In this document: in pieces, positions 7,099 to 13,851 of the stretch
Numbering within the stretch: position 1 is the stretch's first letter
How the letters are laid out: every line of letters begins with the position of its first letter
NCBI RefSeq assembly: GCF_040605455.1
Contig: NZ_JBEXCV010000141.1
Span: 1-23,004, forward strand
From: Embleya sp040605455
Lineage (GTDB): Bacteria; Actinomycetota; Actinomycetes; Streptomycetales; Streptomycetaceae
Direction of reading: 5' to 3'
DNA: 23,004 bases
Position numbers and translations under genes: made by a program
The notes under the pieces: generated by a model
What the model saw: only the letters and a program-made list of their open reading frames with translations
Databases searched by the model: none
What the model was told of the DNA's origin: nothing

Positions 7099-7734
7099 AT
7101 GGCGGCTAGAGGTCGCGGAAACGCGGCACCGGTTCTGTCCGAGGCCGACGAGACACCCCTGCCACAGCGGCTGCTGCGGATCGCCTCGCGGATGTTCGCC
7201 GAGCGCGGCTTCGAGAGCACCTCGGTGCAGGAGATCGTGGCCGCAGCCGGGGTCACCAAGGGTGCGATGTACCACTACTACGCGTCCAAGGACGACCTCC
7301 TGGTGGAGATCTACCACCGGATGCTCGCGATGCAGACCGAGCGGCTGAACACCATCGCGGACGGTCCCGAGCCGGTCGTGGACCGACTGCGCGAGGCGGC
7401 GGCGGACGTCGTGGTCACCACGCTGGGCAACATCGACGACGCGGTCGTCTACTTCCGCTCGATGCACCTGCTCGCCCCGGACAAGCGCAACGAGATCCGG
7501 GCCGAGCGGCGCCGCTACCACGAGCGCTTTCGCTCACTGATCGAACAGGGCCAGCGCGAGGGCCTGTTGCGCGCGGAGGTGTCGGCCGACATCGCCACGC
7601 ACAACTTTTTCGGCGGCGTGCACCACCTGAACAGCTGGTACCAACTCGACGGGCCGATGTCGCCGCGCGAGGTGGGCGACGCGTTCGCGGACCTGCTGCT
7701 GCATGGGCTGGCGCCGACGACGGGGGAGCGGTAG
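7099..7734 (+). CDS. TetR-family transcriptional regulator
   Basis: A 211-aa TetR regulator. The N-terminal DNA-binding domain has the helix-turn-helix at residues 41-61 (TSVQEIVAAAGVTKGAMYHYY), followed by the typical S-K-D-D-L-L. The rest is the helical ligand-binding domain, which matches in length and layout the TetR_C/KstR2-like groups linked to acyl-CoA metabolism. An in-frame TTG at 7090 exists, but ATG 7099 has GAAAGG at a proper distance. The gene diverges from the acyl-CoA dehydrogenase operon and faces a perfect palindrome (7037-7052). It therefore probably represses that operon and itself, released by a pathway acyl-CoA or similar ligand (inference). Confidence 0.92.
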   Translation: MAARGRGNAAPVLSEADETPLPQRLLRIASRMFAERGFESTSVQEIVAAAGVTKGAMYHYYASKDDLLVEIYHRMLAMQTERLNTIADGPEPVVDRLREAAADVVVTTLGNIDDAVVYFRSMHLLAPDKRNEIRAERRRYHERFRSLIEQGQREGLLRAEVSADIATHNFFGGVHHLNSWYQLDGPMSPREVGDAFADLLLHGLAPTTGER

Positions 7735-7792
7735 CGGGCGCGGCGGCGGTATTTCGCTCGCGCGGGGCAGTGCGTCCCGTCGAGAATCGACC

Positions 7793-8440
7793 ATGCTCAC
7801 TGACCATTGGCCGGTGTTCGGCCTACGGATGACCACGCCTCGACTGGAGCTGCGACCGGCGAGTCAGGACGACCTCGTGGCACTGGTCGAGCTTGCCGAA
7901 CTCGGGGTACACGCGCCCGACTACATGCCGTTCAGCACGCCGTGGACGCGCGCGCCGCATCCGGCCCGGGCCCGCAACGCGCTCAAGTTCTACTGGGGGA
8001 CGTGGGCGAACTGGCAACCGGAGCACTGGCAACTGCTCCTTGCCGTCGTGCACGAGGGCCGGGTGATCGGCCTCCAGGACTGCGGCGCCGAGGACTTCGC
8101 CCGCCGACGCGAGATCGGCTCGGGCTCCTGGCTGGGCCTGGCCCACCAGGGTCACGGCTTCGGTACGGAGATGCGCGCCGCGATGCTGGAGCTGGCCTTC
8201 ACCGGCCTCGACGCCCAATGGGCGATCTCCTCCGCCCTCCCGGACAACGCCCCGTCCCTCGCGGTCTCCCGCCGCCTCGGCTACGCCGACGACGGCACCG
8301 ACATCCTCCCGGCCGACGAAACCGGCCCGCCACGCCCGGTCCGCCGCTTTCGCCTGACCCGAGAGGCATGGCGGGAACACCGCACGATCCCGACCGAGAT
8401 CGAGGGCTTGGACGCGTGCAGGGAGATGTTCGGGGCGTGA
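7793..8440 (+). CDS. GNAT-family N-acetyltransferase (RimJ/RimL type)
   Basis: A 215-aa acetyl-CoA-dependent acyltransferase. The N-terminus MTTPRLELRPASQDDL is the standard opening of RimJ/RimL-like GNATs. The pyrophosphate-binding loop is QGHGFGT, beginning at Gln119, followed by a long helix. The segment ALPDNAPSLAVSRRLGYADDG is the conserved C-terminal GNAT motif (N-x-x-S-x-x-V-x-x-x-L-G-Y). The chosen ATG at 7793 has only a weak GAGAA upstream; ATG at about 7829 (MTTPRLEL) is an alternative start. Substrate unknown: members acetylate ribosomal proteins, antibiotics or small amines. It lies 58 bases after tetR but shows no functional link to the catabolic operon. Confidence 0.88.
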   Translation: MLTDHWPVFGLRMTTPRLELRPASQDDLVALVELAELGVHAPDYMPFSTPWTRAPHPARARNALKFYWGTWANWQPEHWQLLLAVVHEGRVIGLQDCGAEDFARRREIGSGSWLGLAHQGHGFGTEMRAAMLELAFTGLDAQWAISSALPDNAPSLAVSRRLGYADDGTDILPADETGPPRPVRRFRLTREAWREHRTIPTEIEGLDACREMFGA

Positions 8441-8450
8441 GTCGAGCGGG

Positions 8451-8481
8451 TCGCGGGTGAGTCGGTGGTCGGTTCCCGCGA
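8451..8481 (+). terminator. Possible weak terminator after the GNAT gene
   Basis: A 7-bp perfect stem TCGCGGG (8451-8457) with CCCGCGA (8475-8481) lies 10 bases after the stop. The loop is 17 bases long and no T tract follows, so this is a weak candidate. Confidence 0.3.
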
Positions 8482-8543
8482 TTCATGCCCGATGCACAGG
8501 CGGACCGTGGGAGTAGCGCCTACCTTGCGGGGGAGTCCGGACC

Positions 8544-9690
8544 ATGCACGACAGCATCGGGGATCGCATCGCGCGGTTGCGCCCGCAGAGGAACCACACT
8601 CAAGAGTCGCTCGCCGCCGTTGCGGGGGTCTCGGTCGATGGCGTTCGCAAGCTGGAACAGAACCAACGGCTCACGGCCCGGCTCTCCACGCTCAACGCAC
8701 CGGCGAGCGCGCTCGATGTGGAAACGTCGATCCTGATCGGGCAGCCGACCACGTTCGAGGGGCGGCGCACCGGGATCCCCTACCGAGCCTGTTGGCGCTC
8801 CGGCGGGCCGTGACTCCGGTCTCCGAGTTGATCGAAGACGAGATGGAGGTCGCCGACGGGGAATCGCCGTCCGTCCTCGATCTCCGGGCGTCGTTGAGGT
8901 CGACGGAGGTGATCCGGCGCGAAGGGAAGTTGTCGGAGATCGCCGCCGTATTGCCGCGCCTCATCTCGGATGCTCGCTCCGCGACGCGCGAACACTCCGG
9001 CGCCGACCGCGCCGCCTCGTTCGCCATCCTGGCGGAGGCGTATCAGGTCGCGTCAACGACTGTGGCCGCGTTCGGCAAGGAGGACGCGGCGTACACGGCG
9101 ATGGAGCGGGCCAGGATCGCCGCCGGGCACTCCGACGACCCCCGACTCGAAGTCATGGGCATGTCGACGCTTTCGTGGATCTTCAGCAAGCAGGGGCGGA
9201 TAGACGACGCGCAGCGAGTGGCCCAGGCAACCGCGGAGAAGATCGAGCCGTCGTGGACGAAGACACCGCCGATCGACGTGGCCCTGTGGGGCATCCTGCT
9301 GCTACACGCCGCCTCGGCCGCCGTACGAGCGGAGTGTAAGGACACCGCCGCCGAACTCCTGTGTCTCGCGAACGCCGCCGCCAGGATCGGCACCGACCGC
9401 ATCGACTACGCCACCCCGTTCGGCCCCACCAACGCGGGGGTCGCCACGGTCAATGCATATGTCGAAATGCACCGGCCTGAGCAGGCGTTGGCCGAATCCC
9501 GGCGCATCACTGCCCTGGGCAGCCTTCCACCCACATGGCAGGCGCGCTACTACGTCGACCGTGCACTCGCCCACATCGACCGATGCGCTACCACGCCACA
9601 TCCCGCCGAGTAGTCGCAGACCTTGCTTCCCGCGAGCGCCACGGGTCGAGGCCGCTCCTCACTCTCGCCGACCGCCTGCGCATCGCGTAG
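8544..9690 (+). pseudogene. HTH-TPR transcriptional regulator, broken by two lesions
   Basis: The reading starts at ATG 8544 behind GGGGGAG with an XRE-type helix-turn-helix (RIARLRPQRNHTQESLAAVA) and runs to a premature stop at 8811-8813. Homologous sequence resumes in another frame from about 8773 (DPLPSLLALRRAVTPVSEL) and continues as a TPR-like helical repeat domain (EDAAYTAMERA, LAWIF-type repeats) to a stop at 9611-9613. The true C-terminus then reappears in a third frame at 9583-9690 (MRYHATSRRVVADLASRER, ending LADRLRIA). So there is one frameshift near 8755-8775 and a second frame change, probably with loss of some residues, near 9580. The family is an actinobacterial XRE regulator with a C-terminal TPR domain, roughly 400 aa. 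Both lesions together make a functional product unlikely. Confidence 0.85.
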
Positions 9691-9714
9691 AAGGCGGGCG
9701 CGACCCGGGGCGAG

Positions 9715-9912
9715 TCAGTTCCGGAGGGCGTTGGTCAGTGCTGTCCAGGATGCCGCGCCGATCGTCAGGTACCCGATGCTCGGTTCCTTCGAGTCGCGTA
9801 TCGGGACGAGGCCCGGGAGATCATCGTGGACCTCAAGGCAGTTACCTTGATCTCCGTTGCTGTACGTGCTCTTGCGCCACGTTGTGATGCTTGCGTCTCG
9901 GGTTCCTTGCAT
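9715..9912 (-). CDS. DUF397 small protein
   Basis: A 65-aa protein with the classical DUF397 layout: WRKSTYSNGDQGNCLEV near the N-terminus, then VPIRDSKEP, and a C-terminal W-T-A-L helix. DUF397 proteins are small actinomycete partners encoded next to XRE-DUF5753 regulators (the BldB/WhiJ-like systems), where they are thought to modulate the regulator. No enzymatic activity is known. The ATG (9912-9910) lies inside the extended upstream XRE frame, overlapping it by 148 bases, instead of the usual 4-bp overlap. Convergent with the HTH-TPR relic, 24 bases away. Confidence 0.92.
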   Translation of the reverse strand: MQGTRDASITTWRKSTYSNGDQGNCLEVHDDLPGLVPIRDSKEPSIGYLTIGAASWTALTNALRN

Positions 9913-10739
9913 GCTTCCAACTCCTTGATGACTGCCCGGATCATCGCTCCCGATTCCTTCGGGGAAAGGGCGTAGGCGCGTAGGCGATCGTACGCCGCCT
10001 GAAGCCCTGCGACAGTAGCGGGATCCTCGCGCAACTGCCCTGTGTGGCTGCCTTCGAGGTATGCGACGGGCTCACTGTCCGGCGGAGTCAGGAGCGTCAG
10101 CGATCCGCCCAACAGGGTGTGCGCTCCGGAGCCGAACGGTAGGACTTGGATCGTGCCGAACGGCGTGTCCATCCGGGGCAACAGCACTTCGAGCTGTGCT
10201 CGCATGACGGCTGGACCACCGATCGGCCGGCTGATGGCCGCCTGGTCAAGGATCGCCCCGTACTGCGGTGGATGTTCCCGAGTAAAGATGCGTTGCCGAT
10301 TCATCCGCGCGATAACGCGTCGTTCGATCTCGGCAGCCGACGCATCGGGTTCAAAGCCGATGAACTGTGCGCGAGCATAGGCAGGGATCTGCAACAACCC
10401 AGGCACGGGGAACGCCGAGTACTCCAGGATCGCCTTCGCCTTCGCAGCCAGCGCCATGAACCCGCGATAACGGTCCGGGAATTGGTCGTGCTCCACCATC
10501 TGGTAGAGCCGTACGAACAACCCGTCCGTCTCGAACGCGATATCCAATTTTGCCGGCATGTCCGGTGGGATGGTGCTCTCACCGGTCTCGTATCGAGACA
10601 TCGCGGCCTTGCTGTAGCCCAGGATCGACGCGCACGCCGTCAGTGACATGCCCACGCCGTTGCGTTTGACCCGAATCTCACGCCCGAACATCTGCCGTGG
10701 CGAGCCTTGGGGTTCGAGGTTTTTCGCTTGGTATCGCAC
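9765..10739 (-). CDS. XRE-family regulator with DUF5753 domain, C-terminally extended
   Basis: A 324-aa DNA-binding protein. The helix-turn-helix is at residues about 32-52 (SLTACASILGYSKAAMSRYE), followed by the DUF5753 domain (ILEYSAFPVPGLLQIPAYAR, later GAILDQAAISRPIGGP, and IQVLPFGSGAHTLLGG). Such proteins act with a DUF397 partner in actinomycete developmental or antibiotic regulation. GTG 10739 is chosen because GGGGGAA lies 6 bases upstream; GTG 10763 is also possible. The final 48 residues (Arg/Thr/Ser-rich) are not DUF5753-like and overlap the DUF397 gene in another frame. A TGC codon stands where the usual TGA of an ATGA junction is expected. It diverges from the operon at 10983 and may regulate it. 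Confidence 0.88.
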   Translation of the reverse strand: MRYQAKNLEPQGSPRQMFGREIRVKRNGVGMSLTACASILGYSKAAMSRYETGESTIPPDMPAKLDIAFETDGLFVRLYQMVEHDQFPDRYRGFMALAAKAKAILEYSAFPVPGLLQIPAYARAQFIGFEPDASAAEIERRVIARMNRQRIFTREHPPQYGAILDQAAISRPIGGPAVMRAQLEVLLPRMDTPFGTIQVLPFGSGAHTLLGGSLTLLTPPDSEPVAYLEGSHTGQLREDPATVAGLQAAYDRLRAYALSPKESGAMIRAVIKELEACKEPETQASQRGARARTATEIKVTALRSTMISRASSRYATRRNRASGT

Positions 10740-10874
10740 GGGCGTTCCCCCATTCCGTTCCACCGCAAATCGGTAACGGTGCCGAGATGCACAGGCTAGC
10801 TCTCCCGCCTCATGATGGGGACGTAGAGCGACAGACTGTGTACGGAAGAGAGAGGCAACTCCTCTTGCTCAAAA

Positions 10875-10948
10875 CGTCGCAGGCCGAAGGACGGGGCTGC
10901 GACGGGCGTAGGGAGTGGGGCTCAACTTTGGCGAGTCGCCCCACTCCC
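10875..10948 (+). promoter_or_regulatory. Two tandem hairpins in the operon leader
   Basis: Hairpin one: CGTCGCAG (10875-10882) with CTGCGACG (10897-10904), perfect 8 bp. Hairpin two: GGGAGTGGGGC (10911-10921) with GCCCCACTCCC (10938-10948), perfect 11 bp, 16-base loop. They lie between the divergent XRE gene and the first gene of the peptide/methyltransferase operon at 10983. There is no T tract, so a structured 5' leader, attenuator or regulator target is more likely than a simple terminator. If transcription of the operon starts downstream of them, they would instead be a DNA-level element. Confidence 0.55.
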
Positions 10949-10982
10949 CGCGTGCCCCTCACAGAAAGGACACGTACCCACG

Positions 10983-11225
10983 ATGACATATCAATTCGGC
11001 TGGACTCAACATGGTTCGGTGACGGTTCCGGTGATGGATCGCGACTGGCAGGACGAGCGGTTGAGCGTGCTGATTCGGGAGTGGGTCGGCGGGGCGGAGG
11101 CCGATACTCCTGCGGTCACCCCGCCCCCGAGGCCGCGACTTCGGTCGCGCCTGCGTTTGTTGTGGACCTGGCGGTTGTCGGTGCGGTTCCGTGGGCTGCG
11201 CTCGGGTGGGCGGAACGCCCGATGA
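10983..11225 (+). CDS. Hypothetical 80-aa basic protein
   Basis: I do not recognise a family. The protein has an acidic/neutral N-terminal half (residues 1-43) and a strongly basic, Arg- and Trp-containing C-terminal half (PPRPRLRSRLRLLWTWRL, then further Arg/Gly-rich residues). No signal peptide or certain membrane helix; the LLWTWRL stretch is short. An AAAGGA lies about 12 bases before the ATG. Its stop overlaps the next start by 4 bp (ATGA, 11222-11225), placing it first in a four-gene coupled operon with a charged peptide and an isoaspartate-methyltransferase homologue. It could be an accessory factor or a second peptide substrate; neither is shown by the sequence. Confidence 0.6.
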   Translation: MTYQFGWTQHGSVTVPVMDRDWQDERLSVLIREWVGGAEADTPAVTPPPRPRLRSRLRLLWTWRLSVRFRGLRSGGRNAR

Positions 11226-11677
11226 CCACTCGACAGCGGGCATCTGGGAGTACGCAGGAGGATCTCGACCTGGGCCACGCGTTCTTCGAGCGCTATCGGC
11301 ACGCGTGGTGTCGCGACGCCTATTCGGGCCGCGAGGGTGTGCTTATGGACGTGCGGGGGCGGCAGGTTCACCTACGGCTGCGCAGCGGAATCGAGTTCGC
11401 CTGCTGGGTGCGGGACTTGGTCATTCTTCGGCCGCCTCCGCCGATTCTGTACCGGAGCGTGGGATACGTCGGTGGGGAAGACACGACCCTCCGGCCGGAC
11501 GGCACGCTCACGGAGTTGTGCGCAGTGGACAAAGGCATGTTGGCGACCGTGCAACCGGCGGTCGGTCCCGCTTGGTTCGCATTGTTGGCCGATCTCGAAC
11601 GAGTCGGCTGCCCCTTGGGGGCGGTGGCCGATTGGTCGGAACCTCCGTTTCTGCTCGATGAAGAGGAGGGGCGATGA
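11222..11677 (+). CDS. Hypothetical 151-aa protein of the peptide operon
   Basis: I do not recognise a family. It is a soluble, mixed alpha/beta-looking protein: an N-terminal helix (DLGHAFFERYRHAWCRD), beta-strand-like segments around residues 40-60 (VLMDVRGRQVHLRLRSG), a proline run (ILRPPPPILY), and a helical C-terminal part ending in an acidic DEEEGR. No catalytic motif, signal peptide or membrane segment is visible. The ATG overlaps the upstream stop by 4 bp, and its own stop overlaps the next ATG by 4 bp, so it is tightly coupled to the small charged peptide and the methyltransferase. A role in peptide recognition, immunity or maturation is possible but purely contextual. Confidence 0.72.
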   Translation: MTTRQRASGSTQEDLDLGHAFFERYRHAWCRDAYSGREGVLMDVRGRQVHLRLRSGIEFACWVRDLVILRPPPPILYRSVGYVGGEDTTLRPDGTLTELCAVDKGMLATVQPAVGPAWFALLADLERVGCPLGAVADWSEPPFLLDEEEGR

Positions 11678-11868
11678 CGGCGATACCGATGCCACCACCC
11701 ACCTACACCGGCTCGACACCCGCCAATTCGGGAGGCACGACGATGGCGAACCACGCCAAGGACGACAAGGACGGCGACGCCAAGACCCCCCAACGGCAGC
11801 AGGATGGCCAGTGGGACAGGCCCCTGCCGCCGAAGGACAAGGACCGCGACAAGGAGAAGGACAAGTGA
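11674..11868 (+). CDS. Small Asp/Lys-rich peptide, candidate imiditide precursor
   Basis: A 64-aa peptide (41 aa if translation starts at ATG 11743). The second half is extremely charged, an alternating Asp/Lys/Arg tail (PPKDKDRDKEKDK), with no cysteine. It contains two Asp-Gly pairs, Asp33-Gly34 and Asp44-Gly45, the second inside QQDGQWDRPLPP; Asp-Gly is the dipeptide most prone to aspartimide formation. The stop overlaps the GTG of the methyltransferase by 4 bp. ATG 11674 has AGGAGGGG and a 4-bp overlap with the upstream gene, while ATG 11743 has an ideal GGGAGG 7 bases upstream; both may be used. The pairing of a linear, highly charged peptide with a PIMT homologue is the arrangement of imiditide RiPPs. 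The assignment as precursor is inference. Confidence 0.75.
   Translation: MTAIPMPPPTYTGSTPANSGGTTMANHAKDDKDGDAKTPQRQQDGQWDRPLPPKDKDRDKEKDK
11730..11735 (+). promoter_or_regulatory. Internal ribosome binding site for the shorter peptide
   Basis: GGGAGG lies 7 bases before the in-frame ATG at 11743, inside the longer reading of the peptide gene. It is a better-spaced Shine-Dalgarno than the one before ATG 11674 and would give a 41-aa peptide that begins directly with the charged part. Confidence 0.6.
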
Positions 11869-12974
11869 GCACCTTGGTCGACTGGGACGGCGTGTTCGCG
11901 GACACGCCCCGGAGCTCGTATGTCCCGGCGGTGGTGTGGGGGAGTGACGACACCCGGATCGACCGCGACACCGACCCCGAGGCGTGGGCGGAGGCCGTGG
12001 CGGCCGACCTCCCGCTTGTCACCCAGATGGATGATGGCATGCCGGACGGGAACCTGATCCCGACATCGTCGTCGTCGCAACCCTCGCTCGTGCGGCACAT
12101 GCTCGAACAACTCGACGTCGACCCGGATCACGACATCCTCGAAATCGGGACCGGCACCGGGTGGTCCACCGCGTTGTTGTCCGCCGCGCTCACCGGTGGC
12201 CGGGTGACCTCGGTCGAGGTGGATCCCGTCGTGGCGATCCAGGCGCAGGAGTCCTTGCGGGCTGCCGACCCGATGCCGACCCTGATCGTCGGCGACGGGT
12301 TGCACGGGTACAAGGAGGGCGCCCCCTACGATCGCCTCATCGCCACCATGGCGGTACGGAACGTGCCCTACACGTGGGTGGAGCAGGTCCGGCCCAAGGG
12401 GGTGATCCTGACGCCCTGGGGCACGGCGTACCACAACTCCGGGCTCCTGCGCCTGGTGGTCGCGGGCGACGGCACGGCGTCGGGCCGGTTCGTGGGGAAC
12501 GTCAACTTCATGTGGGCCCGGTCGCAGCGCCCGAGGTTCGAGGCGCGGCGGTTCGTGGGTGACGTGATCGCGGACCCGAGCGCGGGCAGGGTCCGCCACA
12601 CGACGACGGATCCGCGACCCCTTCAGGAGGAGCACGCGGATTTCGCGATCGGGCTTCGGCTGCCCGATGTCGAGCAACGCACTTTCTTCGGATCGGGCGC
12701 GCATGCCGGGGAGTTCACCACGTGGTATGTCGACGGGGAGTCCTGGGCGTCCGTCGACTACGTACCGGACGCCCGCGCGTTCGAGGTGAACGAGGGTGGG
12801 CCGCGCGATCTGTGGCGGGAGATCGAGGCCGCCTACGAAGCGTGGCGGGCGCGGGGTGAACCCCCGCGCGAAGAACACGGCGTCACGGTGACGGGCGATG
12901 GCCAATGGACGTGGCACGAGGGGCCGCGTGGTCGAGTGGACTGCGGGCCGTCGATCCTGCGCACGGCTCCATAG
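11865..12974 (+). CDS. Protein-isoaspartate methyltransferase (PIMT) homologue, RiPP-type
   Basis: A 369-aa SAM-dependent O-methyltransferase. The PIMT hallmark S-Q-P is at residues 71-73 and SAM motif I is DILEIGTGTGWSTALL from Asp90, followed by VTSVEVDP. Canonical PIMT is about 210-230 aa; this protein continues for about 150 residues more and contains WYVDG at residues 287-291. A WxxxG motif in such a C-terminal extension is reported for PIMT homologues that act on RiPPs (lasso peptides, graspetides, lanthipeptides, imiditides), where methylation of an Asp leads to an aspartimide. No ATP-grasp, lanthionine or lasso enzymes are nearby, so the direct substrate is probably the adjacent charged peptide. 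The GTG overlaps the peptide stop by 4 bp; GGAGAAGG precedes it. A terminator follows. Confidence 0.88.
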   Translation: MSTLVDWDGVFADTPRSSYVPAVVWGSDDTRIDRDTDPEAWAEAVAADLPLVTQMDDGMPDGNLIPTSSSSQPSLVRHMLEQLDVDPDHDILEIGTGTGWSTALLSAALTGGRVTSVEVDPVVAIQAQESLRAADPMPTLIVGDGLHGYKEGAPYDRLIATMAVRNVPYTWVEQVRPKGVILTPWGTAYHNSGLLRLVVAGDGTASGRFVGNVNFMWARSQRPRFEARRFVGDVIADPSAGRVRHTTTDPRPLQEEHADFAIGLRLPDVEQRTFFGSGAHAGEFTTWYVDGESWASVDYVPDARAFEVNEGGPRDLWREIEAAYEAWRARGEPPREEHGVTVTGDGQWTWHEGPRGRVDCGPSILRTAP

Positions 12975-12989
12975 AGGATCGCAAGGATC

Positions 12990-13028
12990 AGCCCCGACTC
13001 TCGAAGTCACCCGGCGTCGGGGCTGTTT
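12990..13028 (+). terminator. Terminator of the peptide/methyltransferase operon
   Basis: Perfect 9-bp stem AGCCCCGAC (12990-12998) with GTCGGGGCT (13016-13024), 17-base loop, followed by GTTT. It begins 16 bases after the methyltransferase stop and closes the four-gene operon. Confidence 0.75.
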
Positions 13029-13130
13029 CGACCTCGGCGTCGGCCACGGTGCGTCGGTGGGACGGCCGGGGGGAGATCGGCGGTGGGAGCCGTGTCCCGG
13101 TGGCTGCCGCCGGGTGCGTAGAGTCGCCCC

Positions 13131-13820
13131 GTGGCCACGCAAATCCCCTCCCCCGAGGACCCCTTGCCGCCGGTGTCGATCTTCGGTGTGCGCGCGACCG
13201 AGGAGGTGTATGTGTACCTGTCCCGGATCGCCGAGGCGATGACTCGGGAGTTCGGGGTACCCGCGAGCGAGGCCCATCTTCGGGTCGACCGGCATTTCCG
13301 GCCGTACGACCGCGAGTTCGTCGAGGAGGACGACCTGGACGCCCTGTTCCGGTACGACGCCGAGTACTGGGCGGGCACGATCTACTTCCGCCCCGACTCG
13401 TGGCGACAGGATCATGCGGCCGACTGGAGCCGACTGCGGCCGCGCACGCTGCCGGAGCCCGGCGATCCGGCGTTCGGCGGCCTGGCCCTGGGCGACCACC
13501 CGCCGCAGATCGTGTACTACGTGCCGTGGGACGGCGAGCTCGACGTGCTCGCCTCGGCCGTGGCCGGCAGCCGACAGTGCACGAGCGGCCGGAGTGCTCG
13601 CCTGGAGAACGACCGCATGGCCATCTCGTTCGGACCGGGGCTGACGGAGCGCGACGAGGCCCATGTGTGGGAGGTCGAGTGCGAGCCCGAGCCGGACGCC
13701 TCCTGGCAGGACGTGTCCGCGGACCTGCGGGCGATCACATTCCGGCTGCGCGCGGCGGGTCTGGTGTGCAAGCGCGTGGCGTTGCGCGGTCGCGGGGGAC
13801 CGGTCGAGATCCTCGACTGA
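13131..13820 (+). CDS. Hypothetical 229-aa protein with a shared C-terminal domain
   Basis: I do not recognise a named family. The protein is soluble and acidic. The N-terminal part (residues 15-85) is rich in charged residues (EEVYVYLSRIAEAM, VEEDDLDALFRYD); the middle contains GDHPPQIVYYVPWDG. The last 45 residues (DASWQDVSADLRAITFRLRA and following) closely resemble the C-terminus of the convergent 387-aa protein at 13850-15013. The GTG at 13131 has no strong Shine-Dalgarno; it is chosen because the frame has no better start nearby. The gene ends 29 bases from the stop of the convergent neighbour, and the two probably arose by duplication of at least the C-terminal domain. Confidence 0.78.
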   Translation: MATQIPSPEDPLPPVSIFGVRATEEVYVYLSRIAEAMTREFGVPASEAHLRVDRHFRPYDREFVEEDDLDALFRYDAEYWAGTIYFRPDSWRQDHAADWSRLRPRTLPEPGDPAFGGLALGDHPPQIVYYVPWDGELDVLASAVAGSRQCTSGRSARLENDRMAISFGPGLTERDEAHVWEVECEPEPDASWQDVSADLRAITFRLRAAGLVCKRVALRGRGGPVEILD

Positions 13821-13837
13821 CAGGCCCTGGGCGGATC

Positions 13838-13851
13838 GACCCGGCTGGGTC
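13838..13851. terminator. Small hairpin between convergent genes
   Basis: GACCC (13838-13842) pairs with GGGTC (13847-13851) around a GGCT loop. It lies between the two convergent hypothetical genes and slightly overlaps the minus-strand stop codon. It is short and lacks a T tract, so its role is uncertain. Confidence 0.3.

Noticed and set aside
8755..8800. Programmed ribosomal frameshift in the HTH-TPR gene
   Set aside because: No slippery heptamer or downstream pseudoknot was seen, and a second independent lesion near 9580 favours decay.
11674..12974. Graspetide or lanthipeptide cluster
   Set aside because: PIMT homologues occur in those clusters, but no ATP-grasp ligase, lanthionine synthetase or lasso cyclase is encoded nearby and the peptide has no Cys or typical leader motifs.
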